NCBI GenBank assembly: GCA_022453515.1
Contig: JAJNNY010000002.1
Coordinates: 682,001 to 746,000, forward strand
Length of the DNA: 64,000 nucleotides
Direction of reading: 5' to 3'
Source: Astrocystis sublimbata
Taxonomy: Eukaryota > Ascomycota > Sordariomycetes > Xylariales > Xylariaceae
Numbering within the stretch: position 1 is the first letter of the stretch; each line of letters begins with the position of its first letter. Position numbers and translations under genes: made by a program. Below the pieces are notes generated by a model that worked only from the letters and a program-made list of their open reading frames with translations, was not told where the DNA came from and searched no databases. Positions 14,773-27,000 of the stretch are shown in pieces.

Positions 14773-15602
14773 GATGGATTGTTGCTCTTAGGGCTATGTG
14801 ATTTAATGGTATTTTTTGATAGTGTTTTGATGTAGCTATTCAAATTGTGCTCGATGAAGTTGTCTGGTTTGGAAAAGAATGAAACAAACAATACTTCGAG
14901 GGTCTCCAGCAAATGCTATATACTCGCAAGGGAACATCACTGAAACCACCCAGTAGCAAAATGACTTCATCTTTGATGTCAGTCCCAAAGAAAGGTGCAA
15001 CCATCTTCAACCGTGAAGGGGCTGCAATTCGTTGACTACACGGGTATTTGATCATAGGCACGTCATGCTGTCGATCGATGGCTCGCACTTGTTCGCTTCG
15101 TTGCGGGGGAGGGGAAAGTCAGGTGCATTCAGGGTTCAGCGGATTCTGGCCGGACTGAGATCGAAGTCTCCAACACACAGTCGGTCGTCACTCGACTGAA
15201 TCATGTTAGCGACGGCTTATCGGACAATTTGTTCCAGTGTCACCTGTTTACCCGTTTCTGATAATAAGCAAACACAGAAATCGAACGGGCATTTACGAAG
15301 ATCTGTCCCTGTTGCACCCTACACAAATCTTGGCCGGGATCACGAGAGCTGAATGCTTTCAGATAACGCAAGCCGATAATTGCAAGTTTGGTCAAATTCT
15401 TCCTTGCGTCCTGACCGCATTCATTTCTGTTGGGAACCCCCCCCCCCCCCCCCCAACCGAATGTAACCTTTAATCATTTTCCATGCGGCCGAATTCAAGT
15501 AGCGATTTGGGACGACAGCATTGCCACCTGTATAACAACACATTATGACCTATCTGAGCTTGCGGCTAACAAAGGCTGGCCTGCTAGATGCCATTCTCGA
15601 GC
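14773..15602. other. Intergenic with long poly-C tract
   Basis: Lies between the small charged protein start and the stop of the secreted peptidase gene. The only notable content is the 18-C homopolymer listed separately. No gene seen. Confidence 0.45.
15437..15454 (+). repeat. Homopolymer of 18 C
   Basis: An uninterrupted run of 18 cytosines in intergenic DNA. It may be a real G/C tract or have an inaccurate assembled length. Confidence 0.9.
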
Positions 15603-16249
15603 TCAGTAGAATGTCACATCCCAATGGTTACCTTCGTCCTATAGACGATTGTCAGTCATGATCTTGTTCAAGTCAACTCCCACACTGCCCAGATCTGATC
15701 CACTTACGCAGTAAATGTTGCCCGACGCAGCCTGCCACTGAGGATAGCCATCGCCACGGTTCGCAATGCGCGTAAATGAGTTGGTGACGTATGAGTTAAG
15801 AGCAGAGTTCTTGGCGAAATCGAACTTATAACCATTGGCGTGACTAATCCCTCGGAACAGATATCAGTCATTGTTAGGGTCTTTGCCGTTATGGTCAAGC
15901 TCACCTATATGTACCACTGGCGTGACCTGTCTCGGTCCCCCCAGTGATTGTCACTGTGCATGCACAGGCTCTTTTCAGAGTAATGGCGCCGTCGACCGTC
16001 CCGGAGTACACGCCTTCAAATGAGGTACAGGTCGATCTGGTTTTATCTGTGCACCCACCGCTCGACGTGGAGCCCACACCACCCGCGGAGAGGCGTGATG
16101 CGGCCTGGGCTTGCGTGAGCTTGGTTCCCGAGCGCTCGACTAGGCCGGCTTGGGCAAGAACCGCGCCAGACAGGGCGGCGAAGATGGTGATGAACTGCTT
16201 GCTGTCAGTAATGAGATCGTGGGCCGGGAAGATAGAACAGTACCTTCAT
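15603..16249 (-). CDS. Secreted LAS/M15-like zinc peptidase
   Basis: Four exons: 16244-16249 (only Met-Lys), 15905-16194, 15708-15843 and 15603-15638. All three introns are GT-AG and 49-69 nt long. The 155-residue product starts with a clear signal peptide (MKFITIFAALSGAVLAQA) and has no other membrane segment. The mature domain holds TITGGTETGHASGTYSHANG, then KFDFAKNS, and ends EGNHWDVTFY. SHANGYKFD has His100 and Asp107 with the H-x-x-G-x-x-x-D spacing of the LAS metallopeptidase motif (D-Ala-D-Ala carboxypeptidases and endolysins). His149 in HW would be the third zinc ligand. Cys50, Cys58, Cys79, Cys81 and Cys144 suggest disulfides. It is unusually small for M15. Substrate is unknown: bacterial cross-bridges or a host peptide are possible. 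Relatives I recall are mostly bacterial, so ancient transfer is an inference. Confidence 0.78.
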
Positions 16250-17800
16250 TGCGGCTATCGTGTGAATATGTTACTGTTCTGACTTGCAGGAGTGGTGAGC
16301 TGTCACAGGAGATATTCGTCACAGGGGGTATTCGCAGATTAAATACACATTATGGCATGCTGGGATCGATATAAACGTCGTCAGTCTGCGGCTGAGAACG
16401 CCAGAGACAATACATGCAGGGTTACATCAATGTCTCTCAAGAATACGTCGGTCAGCGACCGTGCCTATCAGCAAGTTCCTCCACAAACCCAAATGCGGCA
16501 GGAGTCATGAAAAGTTAGGAGACGATCATTCTCTGTCTGTACGTTGCAAGATGCCGCCAGAGATCTCATTGGAAGGTCGGTATTGCTCCTGCCCGATCAA
16601 CACTGGTCTAGTGAGCCACTAGACCAGCCAAGCCGCGATAGACGATATCGACGGCTGGTTTAGGAGTTGCCTGAGAAGCTGAGAGGCAGAGGCTGGCAGG
16701 CGTGGCGCTTTGATACGTTCTGAATGGTTAACGTGATTCCAAACACATCGTTTGGAATGATTTTGATACGGGTATTTGTATCCAAAGTACACCAATTGAT
16801 AGAATAGCTCACGCATAGCCAAAAGAAGGGGGTAGACTGGTCGGTGGGATACTGTATCTCTACCGCAATACAATAATCCTCTTTTTGACGATTGCCAAAT
16901 GGTCATAGGCATATACTGTTGATGGCAATCAAGAGTTTAGGTTGTCTGAGTGTGATGGGGTCCCAGACCTGAGTTGGGGGCTGACAGCGCATTAAGATGG
17001 TTCAATATGCGTTCATCTTTTGCTACATTGACTAACACCATGATCATTAGGAATGAATAAGCGCTATAAGATCGCTACAAGGCATTTTCATTGTGCTATA
17101 ACATATAATTCGCTATGTCAGGAAGTAGCAATATGAATAGGCCATGTTGCCCCCACCCCCACATCGCGAATATGAAGCAATCATGGCTGGCTATTATAGC
17201 CTACCTAGATATGTTAATCATAGAGATCCTTGTTGGCGGTAGCTTTTTGTTGTCTCCAAAATTTTCATTTAATTGATTTTTAATTCTAGCCAAGCATCCG
17301 TAATCTCTTTTCGTTTGTCTGCGCTCACTTATATCAATGCTCGTCTGAACCCGGTGGCGATGTACATGACCTCGCTATCGGCCGTCAAGTCCCGGGAGAT
17401 CAGAACTTTAGCCACAGATGTTTCTCTGTGCTAAATTCCGCATTTTCATATACGGCTCTATGCGTTCGGCGCGTTCGTTGTCCATTGGCCAAATCAACAT
17501 CCGAGAAAATCGACCGGAGACTTTTGCAATAGCACCCCCCCTGACCTACGGACTATGTCTCCGATAAATCTCGCCGAATGTGAGTGTTTATCTTTTGGGC
17601 CGGCCCCGATGTGAGATAGGAGTCCTAGCATATAAAAGCAACATGCTTCCCGAGAATGACCTGCTCGTATGTTCTCCATAGAATCGTAAATCTGCAATAT
17701 CAATACAGTACCATCGACAACAAGTTGTCATAAATTGTTGACTCTTGAGGATCAAGTTGCAAACCGAATCGTGAATACTCGTCAAATTCACGCACCAACC
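16250..17800. other. Divergent intergenic region, no gene seen
   Basis: About 1.5 kb between the secreted peptidase start (minus) and the FAD oxidoreductase start (plus). AT-rich in the middle. No convincing frame. It probably holds both promoters. Confidence 0.5.
17631..17638 (+). promoter_or_regulatory. TATA box candidate of the FAD oxidoreductase gene
   Basis: TATAAAAG lies 163 nt before the ATG at 17801, a good consensus at a plausible distance for a fungal promoter. Confidence 0.45.
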
Positions 17801-18931
17801 ATGGCTAACACAGTAGATGTCCTCATCCTAGGTGGTGGACCAGCAGGCCTTGCTGTTGCTGGTGGCCTCGCTCGCCAACTCTACACAGCCATAGTGTTCA
17901 GTTCGGGCATCTTCCGCAATGGCACCGTATCCCATATGCATAATGTGGTGGGCTGGGACCACGAGAGCCCGGCTGACTTTCGTGCCAAGTCTAGAACAGA
18001 CATCATGTCACGTTACAATACAATTCGGTTTCATGACACCAGTGTCGCGAGCGTTAGAAAGCTTGAGAGCGGCCGATTCGAGGCCGTGGACGAAGCGGGA
18101 CAGAAACACGAGGGCCGTAAGATCGTTATTGCAAACGGGATTCAGGATAAGATGCCCGACATCCCGGGCTACTCTGAGCTTTGGGGCAAGTCAATGTAAG
18201 TTCTTTAGCTTGACTTTCAGTTAACCTCCTAGCTCAACCCAATTTCCTCCCTACTGACCGGTCGGCGATCATGTCAACAGATTCCATTGTTTGTTCTGCC
18301 ACGGCTACGAGGAGCGCGGAGCAGCATCTGCAGGCATCATTGCTAGTGGACCGTTATTAGGCAACTCTTCGTTTGCGCCACCTGTTTCTCGTATGGCGGC
18401 CAGGCTTGCCAGCGGGGTCAATGTCTATACAGACGGAAACGAGACACTTGGTGCAGAGATCCGGGCCTTACTGAAAAGTACCAAAACCTTTCGTATCGAG
18501 AACCGTAAGATCAAAGCTCTTGCAAATGACACCGATGTGCAAGGTGAAGCGGGAGTTCTGGTGACACTGGAAGATGGCACAGTGAACAGAGAGGGCTTTA
18601 TCGTGGGTTACACTTTCAAAACTTTCCCCTTTTGACTTATGCTTCCCATGCGTAACAACAAGGATAGATGGCTGATATGCTTGGACTACAGGCACATGTG
18701 CCTGACTTTGAGCTGAACGGCTCATTTGCACAGGATCTCGGGGTAGAAATCGCTCCACAAGGCCATATTCACACCATCCCGCCATTCTTCAATACAACTG
18801 CAGCGGGCGTCTATGCGGCTGGAGACTGTGCTACACTGATGAAGTCCGTTCCAACCGCGACAATGATGGGGTCGTTCGTGGCGGCCGGGTTGGCGCACGC
18901 GTTGCAAGCAGAGGATGATGTTGAGGATTGA
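17801..18931 (+). CDS. Thioredoxin reductase-like (GliT-type) FAD disulfide oxidoreductase
   Basis: Three exons: 17801-18195, 18281-18602 and 18668-18931. Intron 1 (GTAAGT to CAACAG) rejoins GKSIFHCLFCHGYEERG. Intron 2 (GTGGGT to GATAG, 65 nt) joins EGFI to MADMLGLQAH, and that junction is less certain. The 326-residue product has the FAD motif LGGGPAGLAVAGGLA (about 11-16), a redox-active CxxC as CLFC (C135/C138), and the second FAD motif VYAAGDCAT (about 290). This is the layout of the fungal thioredoxin reductase-like family that includes GliT and related dithiol oxidases of secondary metabolism. A canonical GxGxxA NADPH motif is not obvious in the middle domain, so it might use oxygen or another acceptor. 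The AsaB-like oxidase 4-5 kb upstream could be a partner, but no cluster backbone is present. Confidence 0.83.
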
Positions 18932-21900
18932 TTGATAGAAACAACGGTCTATTGTTTCAAAACTCAAGATCGATGTGATTGGTTATTTGATCTGATAATC
19001 ATGATTGGTAGATTACCAATTCTTAGGAACTGGCCGCATGAAGCACATAAGTCACACCTAGGTCGACGAACACATCTCATGACCATGAGTGCGTTCTGGG
19101 CCAACCGAATGGAGACGATATGTATAGTATATCTGTTTATACATGCGGCTAGTGCGTGCATCTGTTGGAACTCAGCTCATCTTCTATGCTCGCCTCGTCA
19201 TATGATCGTAAACATTGGATGCTCATGGGGATACTGATGTAACCTTTCAGCCGCAGTTCATTTTAGCGTGCCTCACAAAACCCTAGAACAATAAAATATC
19301 TGAGGGCAGCCGTGCCTCGCGACACTGCTATCGCTGCTTTTCAAGATGTTATCACTTCTGCGATGCATGAAGAAGATGAATTCGATTTAGGTAATTTGAA
19401 TGGAGTTTGCATCCAATTGAAAAAGCTTAGAATCATGGGAGCATCGCGTTGGATTTGATAAGCCAATTGCGGGGGAGTGTCTAACATACTAGTATATTAC
19501 CTATTCGCACTTACATGTTCATTTGGTAGTGATAAGACCACCGAGTGCGCTTTGGTTCATTTACGATGACGATGAGGTCAAGCGTTATCCGCATGAGTTT
19601 ACTACCCTCACGCACTGGAGCAGTTTCAGACGTTATACTGGCTATGCCGAGAACAAACAGTGTTTATTTTATGCACATTGATATTGATCTTCACGCAAAT
19701 GCTAGAGAGTATGGGATGTTCTGCGAGTTTGCATTACGAGATACGTTCCATACAGTATGAACCCGCTTACTAGAGATAGAGAGTTCGTCAGCAGACAAAC
19801 TAGTTGAAGCTACCAGGAGCCTAATTTTATCATTCGGTATTTGTGTTCCTAGCCTCGGGAACGGTCTTCAAGACTGTTAGTCACCATAATGACTTGGACT
19901 AGAACGGCCCATTTCAGAAACTATAACCAAATATATATCACATGGCACTCCCGTGTGCCGAACCCAACCAAGCTGACCACAACGGATTGTCAGTCTGCCT
20001 ACTCGTAAGTACCTAAGCTAATAGCCGCGATAGAAGCGGAACCTTCCCCTACAGTCCCTACCCAACCAGGGCAGCCGTGGGAGCTGCTGCCTTTATTACA
20101 CCACAATCACTCGACCTCACACATGGCTAAGGACGAAGCGGTAAGTTGGGGTTTACTTGCCAGGAAACCAGGACGATTCTTGTCCTCGCATGAACTCGTG
20201 ATGTATCTGGTCTATGTGTACCAAATCCAATAGTGGACCTCTGTTGCATTGGGTCCCAACCAATCGCAACAGCTATTTGTGGAGGAACAAAATCCAGGGA
20301 CGAAGTCAAATGCACGACAGATTCTTGATGAGCCCAAAGGGCCAGTAATTTCTTGTCGACTATCCAGGCGGGTAAGCATATGTTGAGGAAGAAGTTGTGT
20401 AATTGCTCAATCCGTCAATACAACCAGTCTAGCCTGAAGACTCTACTCGTACTTACATGTTTCGATGACAATAACGCACGATACATGGCAGTTCACTAAG
20501 AACTATGCGAGTGTTTTTGAGGTTGCACGTGGACAAAGACCCTGAAAAGCCCACAACGGCAAGGAGTCGAGTAGAAACTTGACATACTAGTCGTCCAACT
20601 CGAGCCCAATCCTGCCGTTCTAGCCGCCATGTCGCGTGACTAGGGATTTACAAAACTAAGCGCAAATGCCTTCCAGGTTGACCGTCTCCAAGTTGTGCTA
20701 CTATGATGATGTATTGGCAACAAACCTTCGTTTTCCCAAGTAACCCTTCTCGTCAGCAACGTACTGCGTCGCTATGTTGTCATGCTCATACGGACGAGCA
20801 ACCTTAAAGTCATGGCCGCTAGCGAGCGTTGGGTTATGCATGCCATATTCGGCTGTACACTTAATGTTGCATGTGCATGCGGTTTTATTAAACGTCCGGT
20901 ACCACACGCAGCAGCAAAAACCAAAACAAGCTAGGTATGCCACCTGCACGTCTTTTCCTGGTTTGCATTCTTGTTGGTTTTTATTTATTACACCAATTTG
21001 GCGATCTCTACGGCAGTAGTTTCGATCTAGTACGTCCCAGCGAACACCGAACTAAGGCGGGAAGTCCCACAGCTCATGAGTCAAGCGATGGATGGGCTTC
21101 TTGAGTTCTTTTGAAGTAAACAGTACTCGTCCATCCGCCCTGGCCCTTCTTTATCAGGGTGGCAACTTCATCAGCATTGTTGCAAGGGAGGCCGGTCCTC
21201 ATGGTCAGATGCAGACGTGTAACGCAAAAAGACGATGGGAAGCCATGAATGGCCTCCCTTTAGGCCGCATGTCTAAACAGTCGACAACACACATTGGCAC
21301 GGAGGTGGTCGTCAGTCGATCGAATATCGGTTCTTGGCTTTGGACACGCCGCAACATGCGTACATACTGTAAGTACATACAGCACGCTATTGCCGATGGT
21401 ATATCCATGCCTGTAAGTGGAGAGGTTGCGTCTGAGTTGGCAATGCCTAGCCCTAGCCACTCATGATCGGAGCATTGAAACCGGACATGCATCTCAGGGT
21501 GCTAATTACTGCTAGATGCGCATGCTCAGTCGCGGAGCGGACCTACATGGCCATCTTACTGTAGGAAATGGTGATGTCTGCATAGAAACCGACGTGCAAG
21601 TCCCGTAACTACGTAGACATTGACTCAATTGATGATTGCAATTACTACCAAGTTGTATAGCGAATAGAACTAGAGTCAAGACTGAGAGGGCCGGTGAGAT
21701 TGATGGGAATTGGGAGCAAAGCCAGACATCAAAAAGGCTCGCAGAATATGTGCTAATACATACAAGTACCAAGGTAGGTAGGTACGGGTTGTTGAAGTAG
21801 GGGGATTTCCCTAATGTTGTGTGGTGTGGTTGACTGCAACATTACATTGAGGTAATTAGCTTTAGGTGTTGGTTGCCCACCCTTTAGAAGAAAGTGATCC

Positions 21901-24094
21901 TGAAAGCTTTAAGTTTTTTACAATCGTTTGACATTGTCTTATGAGGCTTCAAGTTTTCTAAACCAACATACTATGTATACGAAACATAACAAGCCACTGA
22001 ACCTGTTGATCGAGTTATACACCACGCATCTATCTCATGGCCATGACTACCCTGGACTTACCTAGCCTAAGGTTAAGGTAAATAGAGAAAAGGCGTGCCG
22101 AGATGCTGAGCCGTTCACGGCCCACCTAGTACGCTGTGCGCAATTCCAACAAAACTCCTAGCGCATGTGTTAGCGTTCAAGGGGCCAGGACCACCCCTCA
22201 TGCCCCAATGGCCCTTGATGGGCATCTACACTGTACGTGTGGCGTACGCTGGCGAGACTCTCGACTGGCTCGACTTGGTGCTGCACTCCCCCCACTTTAA
22301 ACCCCGCTGAGCGCAGCCCAAGGTGCTGTACAGTGACGACCTAGCATGAATGACAGTGTAGCATTTTAGCGGCTGTTGACGCTGACGACAGCCCACCTGC
22401 AGGAGTTGGAGGCACTAAGACAGCCCACCATGGCGGGGTGTCGCTGTCCGTTCTGTACAGTCTACCGCATCGATAGCTGCCCGTCGCAGAGGGCCATAGG
22501 TCTCCTCTACTTGACTCACCGCCAGTCCAGAAACCCTCCATTTCCCCTCCAGATCGCAAGCGTGCCTCTGCTACTCTCCTCGCCCACCTACTTACTTCTG
22601 CATGGGCTTCACATGGTCCTGGGCATGGTTGCAGTCGCAACCTCTTTTATCACATCTCACATCGCAGCACACGTACCGCACCGTACCGCACCGCAGGGCA
22701 ACTCCCGCCGCAGCCATCCCGTCTCCACAGACCACCTATCGCACCCGAACCAATCCTCTGGATCTGGACCTCAATCAGCATCCCACCTCCAGCCCATCTA
22801 TCACATCATACCTCCCCCGGGCAGGTCCTCCTTTAATAGCTGATCTATCCTGCGACCTCGATTGATGCCATCATCGTTGGTTCTTCCCAACCTGGGCAGC
22901 TGGGGTACCCCAATTTGACATTTTCCCTCGCCTATGGCCTGAATCGATTGGGCCCTTTGCACGCGACTGACTACGAAACGCTCTGTCTATTGTCTTGGGT
23001 CCACGGCAACATCGCGAACGGGCAACAAGCTGACAGTAGAAACACAGCACCACCTGCATTCTTCTCTTTCTTTAACCACTCGACCACTCTAGTACTTTCC
23101 CTGCTCTTTCCAGCACGTCGCAGTTCATTCTGCAGCTAGCTTGGTGGCCTCACCTTGAACAAGCAAGATCGGAGCCATCCTAAAAGGGCGATCGCAATAG
23201 ACGGTGGTATACTATCACATTGATCGCCAATCACTCGGACATTGATCCGAAGGCAACCCTGGTCGAACTGAGGTTGCAGAAAATTCGGGGAACCGAACAA
23301 ACGCATGAAGCTTCATACTACAATTGTATTCCACGGATCCCTTTTATAATCTTACCGAGATACACAACATCCAGCCTGAAGTCACGATCCTGCAACGAGG
23401 TCGCTGCTCATCTTCAAACGACTTAAGGTTCGGCCCTCAAGGGTATTGATAAATGCTCCTGTTCAGCTGCAACACAACAATACTCGGCTGAGCAGCTAGT
23501 TATATATAGCCCCACGCTTAATTATCCGACAGACAGGAATGGCACTTACGCATCTGCTTAATATCTCTATCTGATCGAGACACATATACAGATTTTGAGT
23601 ATCCTGGTAGGTTTCGACAATTCCCTTTCTCGAATATTACCTGTTATCACTCCTTTCTGTCCAGTGAGTATTAACCAGACCTGTTGTTACGCTACAGACG
23701 TTGTTCACCGATAAGAAGATCATAACCAATCTTGCTTGATCCCTGACGCCTTGGAAATCTTCCCGGAGTTGTTGTATTCCCTTGAAAGCTCCCGTGACCA
23801 GACACTCAGCCAACCACCGTCTCACACGATACGCCACCTTGCTGTACGCCGAACTACCGGGATTCTTTGGTGTCGCATTGCCCGCTAAGAAACACGGCCA
23901 GACACAACAACGTTGTCTCACGTACTGTGGGCTTGCTATCTTGTGGCGTCGCCTTCCATGTCCTTCCACGCAGCCATGAATCAAACGAAGTACTTCGCGA
24001 CATGATCTGACACGGCTGGGGATTGTCGGATTGCTTCAGTTTGTGGTCCAAGGTCTCTCCCGCAGTAGTCATCGCGTGACTCGCACGAGAAACC
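18932..24094. other. 5.2-kb region without recognisable gene
   Basis: The second largest gene-free stretch of the window's left half and middle. Open frames are short, start at many phases on both strands and show no family resemblance. TACCTA-type words occur near 20005, 21772-21786 and 22058-22080. From about 22200 the sequence becomes more pyrimidine- and GC-rich and may be promoter and leader of the Lst4/FNIP gene. I saw no transposase or reverse transcriptase fragment, though decayed repeats cannot be ruled out by eye. Confidence 0.5.
22672..22697 (+). repeat. Short tandem repeat of a 10-nt CGTACCGCAC-type unit
   Basis: CGTACCGCAC is repeated about 2.5 times. Minor local duplication upstream of the Lst4/FNIP gene. 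Confidence 0.5.
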
Positions 24095-27000
24095 ATGTTG
24101 GGCAAGCTTTTCAATCTAACATCCAACGCTGCTGGTAGCGCGTCTACCCAGCAGACTCCAACTGGCAGCACGTTGCCGCCCGAATCGGTTCAAGAAGATT
24201 TGCATACGCGCAGTTTGCTCTTTCCCGACACCCAGGAGCTGTTTCACCGTGAAGACCAACTGTTTTCCTTGCCGGTATCGAATACGTTACAGTCGGGCTC
24301 TCAGACAAGCGCATACGATTATGATACAGACGTCGATTTTGATGTGCGCGACGTTCGCGTCGTCATTATGCAGGATACACTTGGCAACGTGAACCCTTCG
24401 CTTCTGTTCGATAGCCATCCTGGTCCTGCACTGGACCGACCAACTCCGTCAGCGGCCAGCTCGTCTCAGTCTATCTCCCAGGACTCACGTCGGAACCCCG
24501 TTTCAACGAGGAAGGGAAGTCAAGGTCAAATCGCCCGCCCATTAGTAATTCAACCCGCAAGTCCTCAGCCTCGGCAAGGTGCATTCGATAGAAGAGGCTC
24601 TATACAGTCGCGCACCTATAACTTCGCCGAAACGGAGTCTCAACGTGCGTCTAGAGAATACCGCGAGGAGCTCGCCAGCTTTTCTAGCTGCATATTTGCC
24701 AACACGGATGTCATGGCCTACAAAGGGACGTCCACCAAGGTTCACGTCATACCTAGTGACAACCGTCCTACAAGTTCCATCATACCCAGTTCCTACGCAG
24801 CAGATGGGCGAGGATCATTGGGCAGGTCAAGCATGCGATCGAGCAGGTTGGCGCAGTCGTTCACACTTGAGTCGGCACATCCACAAACCTCCGCCCATGC
24901 TCATGGTCGCACAGTAGATCGCAAGAAAATTTTGGTGACTCGTCTGTTTCCCGTCAATCTCCCCAGTGATGAAACCGAGACACCCCATGGTGTAGCAGAG
25001 GATGGTGCTGGTTTCCCATTTCCCTATTCGCCGGATGAGACGAAGCCGAAGCGGAAAAAGCCAAAGCCGATTACCAAGCGAACGCCGATGTACGCTGTAG
25101 CCCTAGTGATTCCTCTCCCCGCGAACCCCTCCAACTCGACGAACTCAGCAACAACTGCGCCAAAATCCACATTCCGAGCTTCTAGTTCTTTCAACGAACC
25201 TGATGCTTTCCCATCGTCACTCGGCTCGACGCGTCGGGCCGGCTGGTCTATGATGGGTTCTGGATACGGATCGGAGCCATTCGAGTCATTCTTCAGCAAT
25301 GACGGCGAAGACCGTATGGAGTTCATAACACAACACTGGGACATCATCATGAGGACACTCACACACCTTCAGGCTGTTGTGGCTGGGGTCCTGTACCCAA
25401 TGCTTCAGGAAGCGGACTCCACGGCCCCCGACCCCTACCCAGCCAACGCTCCTATTCAGATTGGGCGGGCAGCCTCCACACACAATCGTCGAGGTTCGGA
25501 TTCTTCTCAAGTGAAGCTACCCAAGCAGTACACAAAGCTTGTGACACTTGCTCCTAACGCATTGATGCAAGACAAGCAGATCAATGAGGAGGTCGAAAAT
25601 GCTCAATTGCGCATTGTCACCGGACTTTGCGCCACTAGGGTCGTCACCGGGCAGGGTCGTTGGGGCCTCTGGAGAGAAGAAGCGAGATGGGTCGCAAGGT
25701 GGGCTGGTAGCAAAGAACAAGGGTTCTTCTTCTTCAACCTCCTCACAGGTTTTCTAGCGACGCATACCGACTGGCTTCAGGCACTGAGTCCAGTCTGGTA
25801 TCGAAGGCGTTACTATCAGCAGCAGAAAGCCAAAAGCGAAGAGGACAACTCGCTGCCATCTCGCACAGTCATCATTGCAAGTGACAAAATGGCCGCCCGG
25901 AGATTAGTGTTTCTCTTGTCGGCTTTCTTGCCCGCGAACCAGCAACTTCCAACTACTCGTGCACAACGTCCAGCTACATCTGCTTCTTTCGGTGCTTTCG
26001 GTCACTCTCCGCCATCATATATTGTCCCCATAAACAAGGAAGAGTCACTGCGACGAAAGATAAATCGCCGCCAAGGTCAGAGGGGTCCATCCCACACACG
26101 CAGCTTCAGCATACAGTCGCAGGCCACCACACGGTCAATGACAGGCATACCCGCCCAATTGGCTCACCTCAGCATAGATAATCAGCAACACGAGCGTCGT
26201 TCGTCCGACTTGTTCAAGCCAACCCACCTTCCCTTGAGCGGGAGTGACCGCAACGCTAGGAAGAGTAGCGCTGTGACAGCAAACACTGTTTTGCCTGATG
26301 AGGCCGTCGCTCATTTCTCCACCACGCAAAGGAATTTGAGCCGTGTCGTTCGACCGGACAATCGTGGCAGTGCGGCTGCTGACGACTTAAAACGGTCACT
26401 TACGCGAGTCGATAGTGTCGGCCACTCAAGCCGGGCCAGTACCCATTCCTCGCGCAACACCCATTCCCGCCAGAGCTCGCGATGGGGTAGTGTCATAAGC
26501 GGGTTTTGGGGCACACGGCGACGGGACTCGACAGCTTCGACGACCCAAACACCAGATACATTAGGCCTATACGATAGTCCTTTACAGTCACCCACGAAAG
26601 AAGACGGGCTCCCCTTTGCAGTCGATCAGCCGGAATCGAGGCGTACAGATGAAGCTGGGATTCAAGACTCCACCCAGAATGACCCAGACACACCACGCAA
26701 ACAGGTTGCTAGGCAATTCAGTACTCAAACCAGGGTACCTGACCCCTCTGGCGCTTTTGTATCCCCGGTCAAGACTTCGATAAACCATGATGACGGAGTA
26801 ATCGATGTCGACGTCCAGTTTCCTGATTACTTGACTTCGTTCGAGACGGCCGTCAGTTCACCATCAAGTAGCGGGTACCTCTCCACTCCTGGTCTCGGAA
26901 GTGCTCTGGACAGTTTTGAGCAATCTTCGCGACTACCAGTCGATGGAGATGGCCCACTCAATGTTGCAGGATGGTTGCAAAATTACCACTCTGACTTTAC

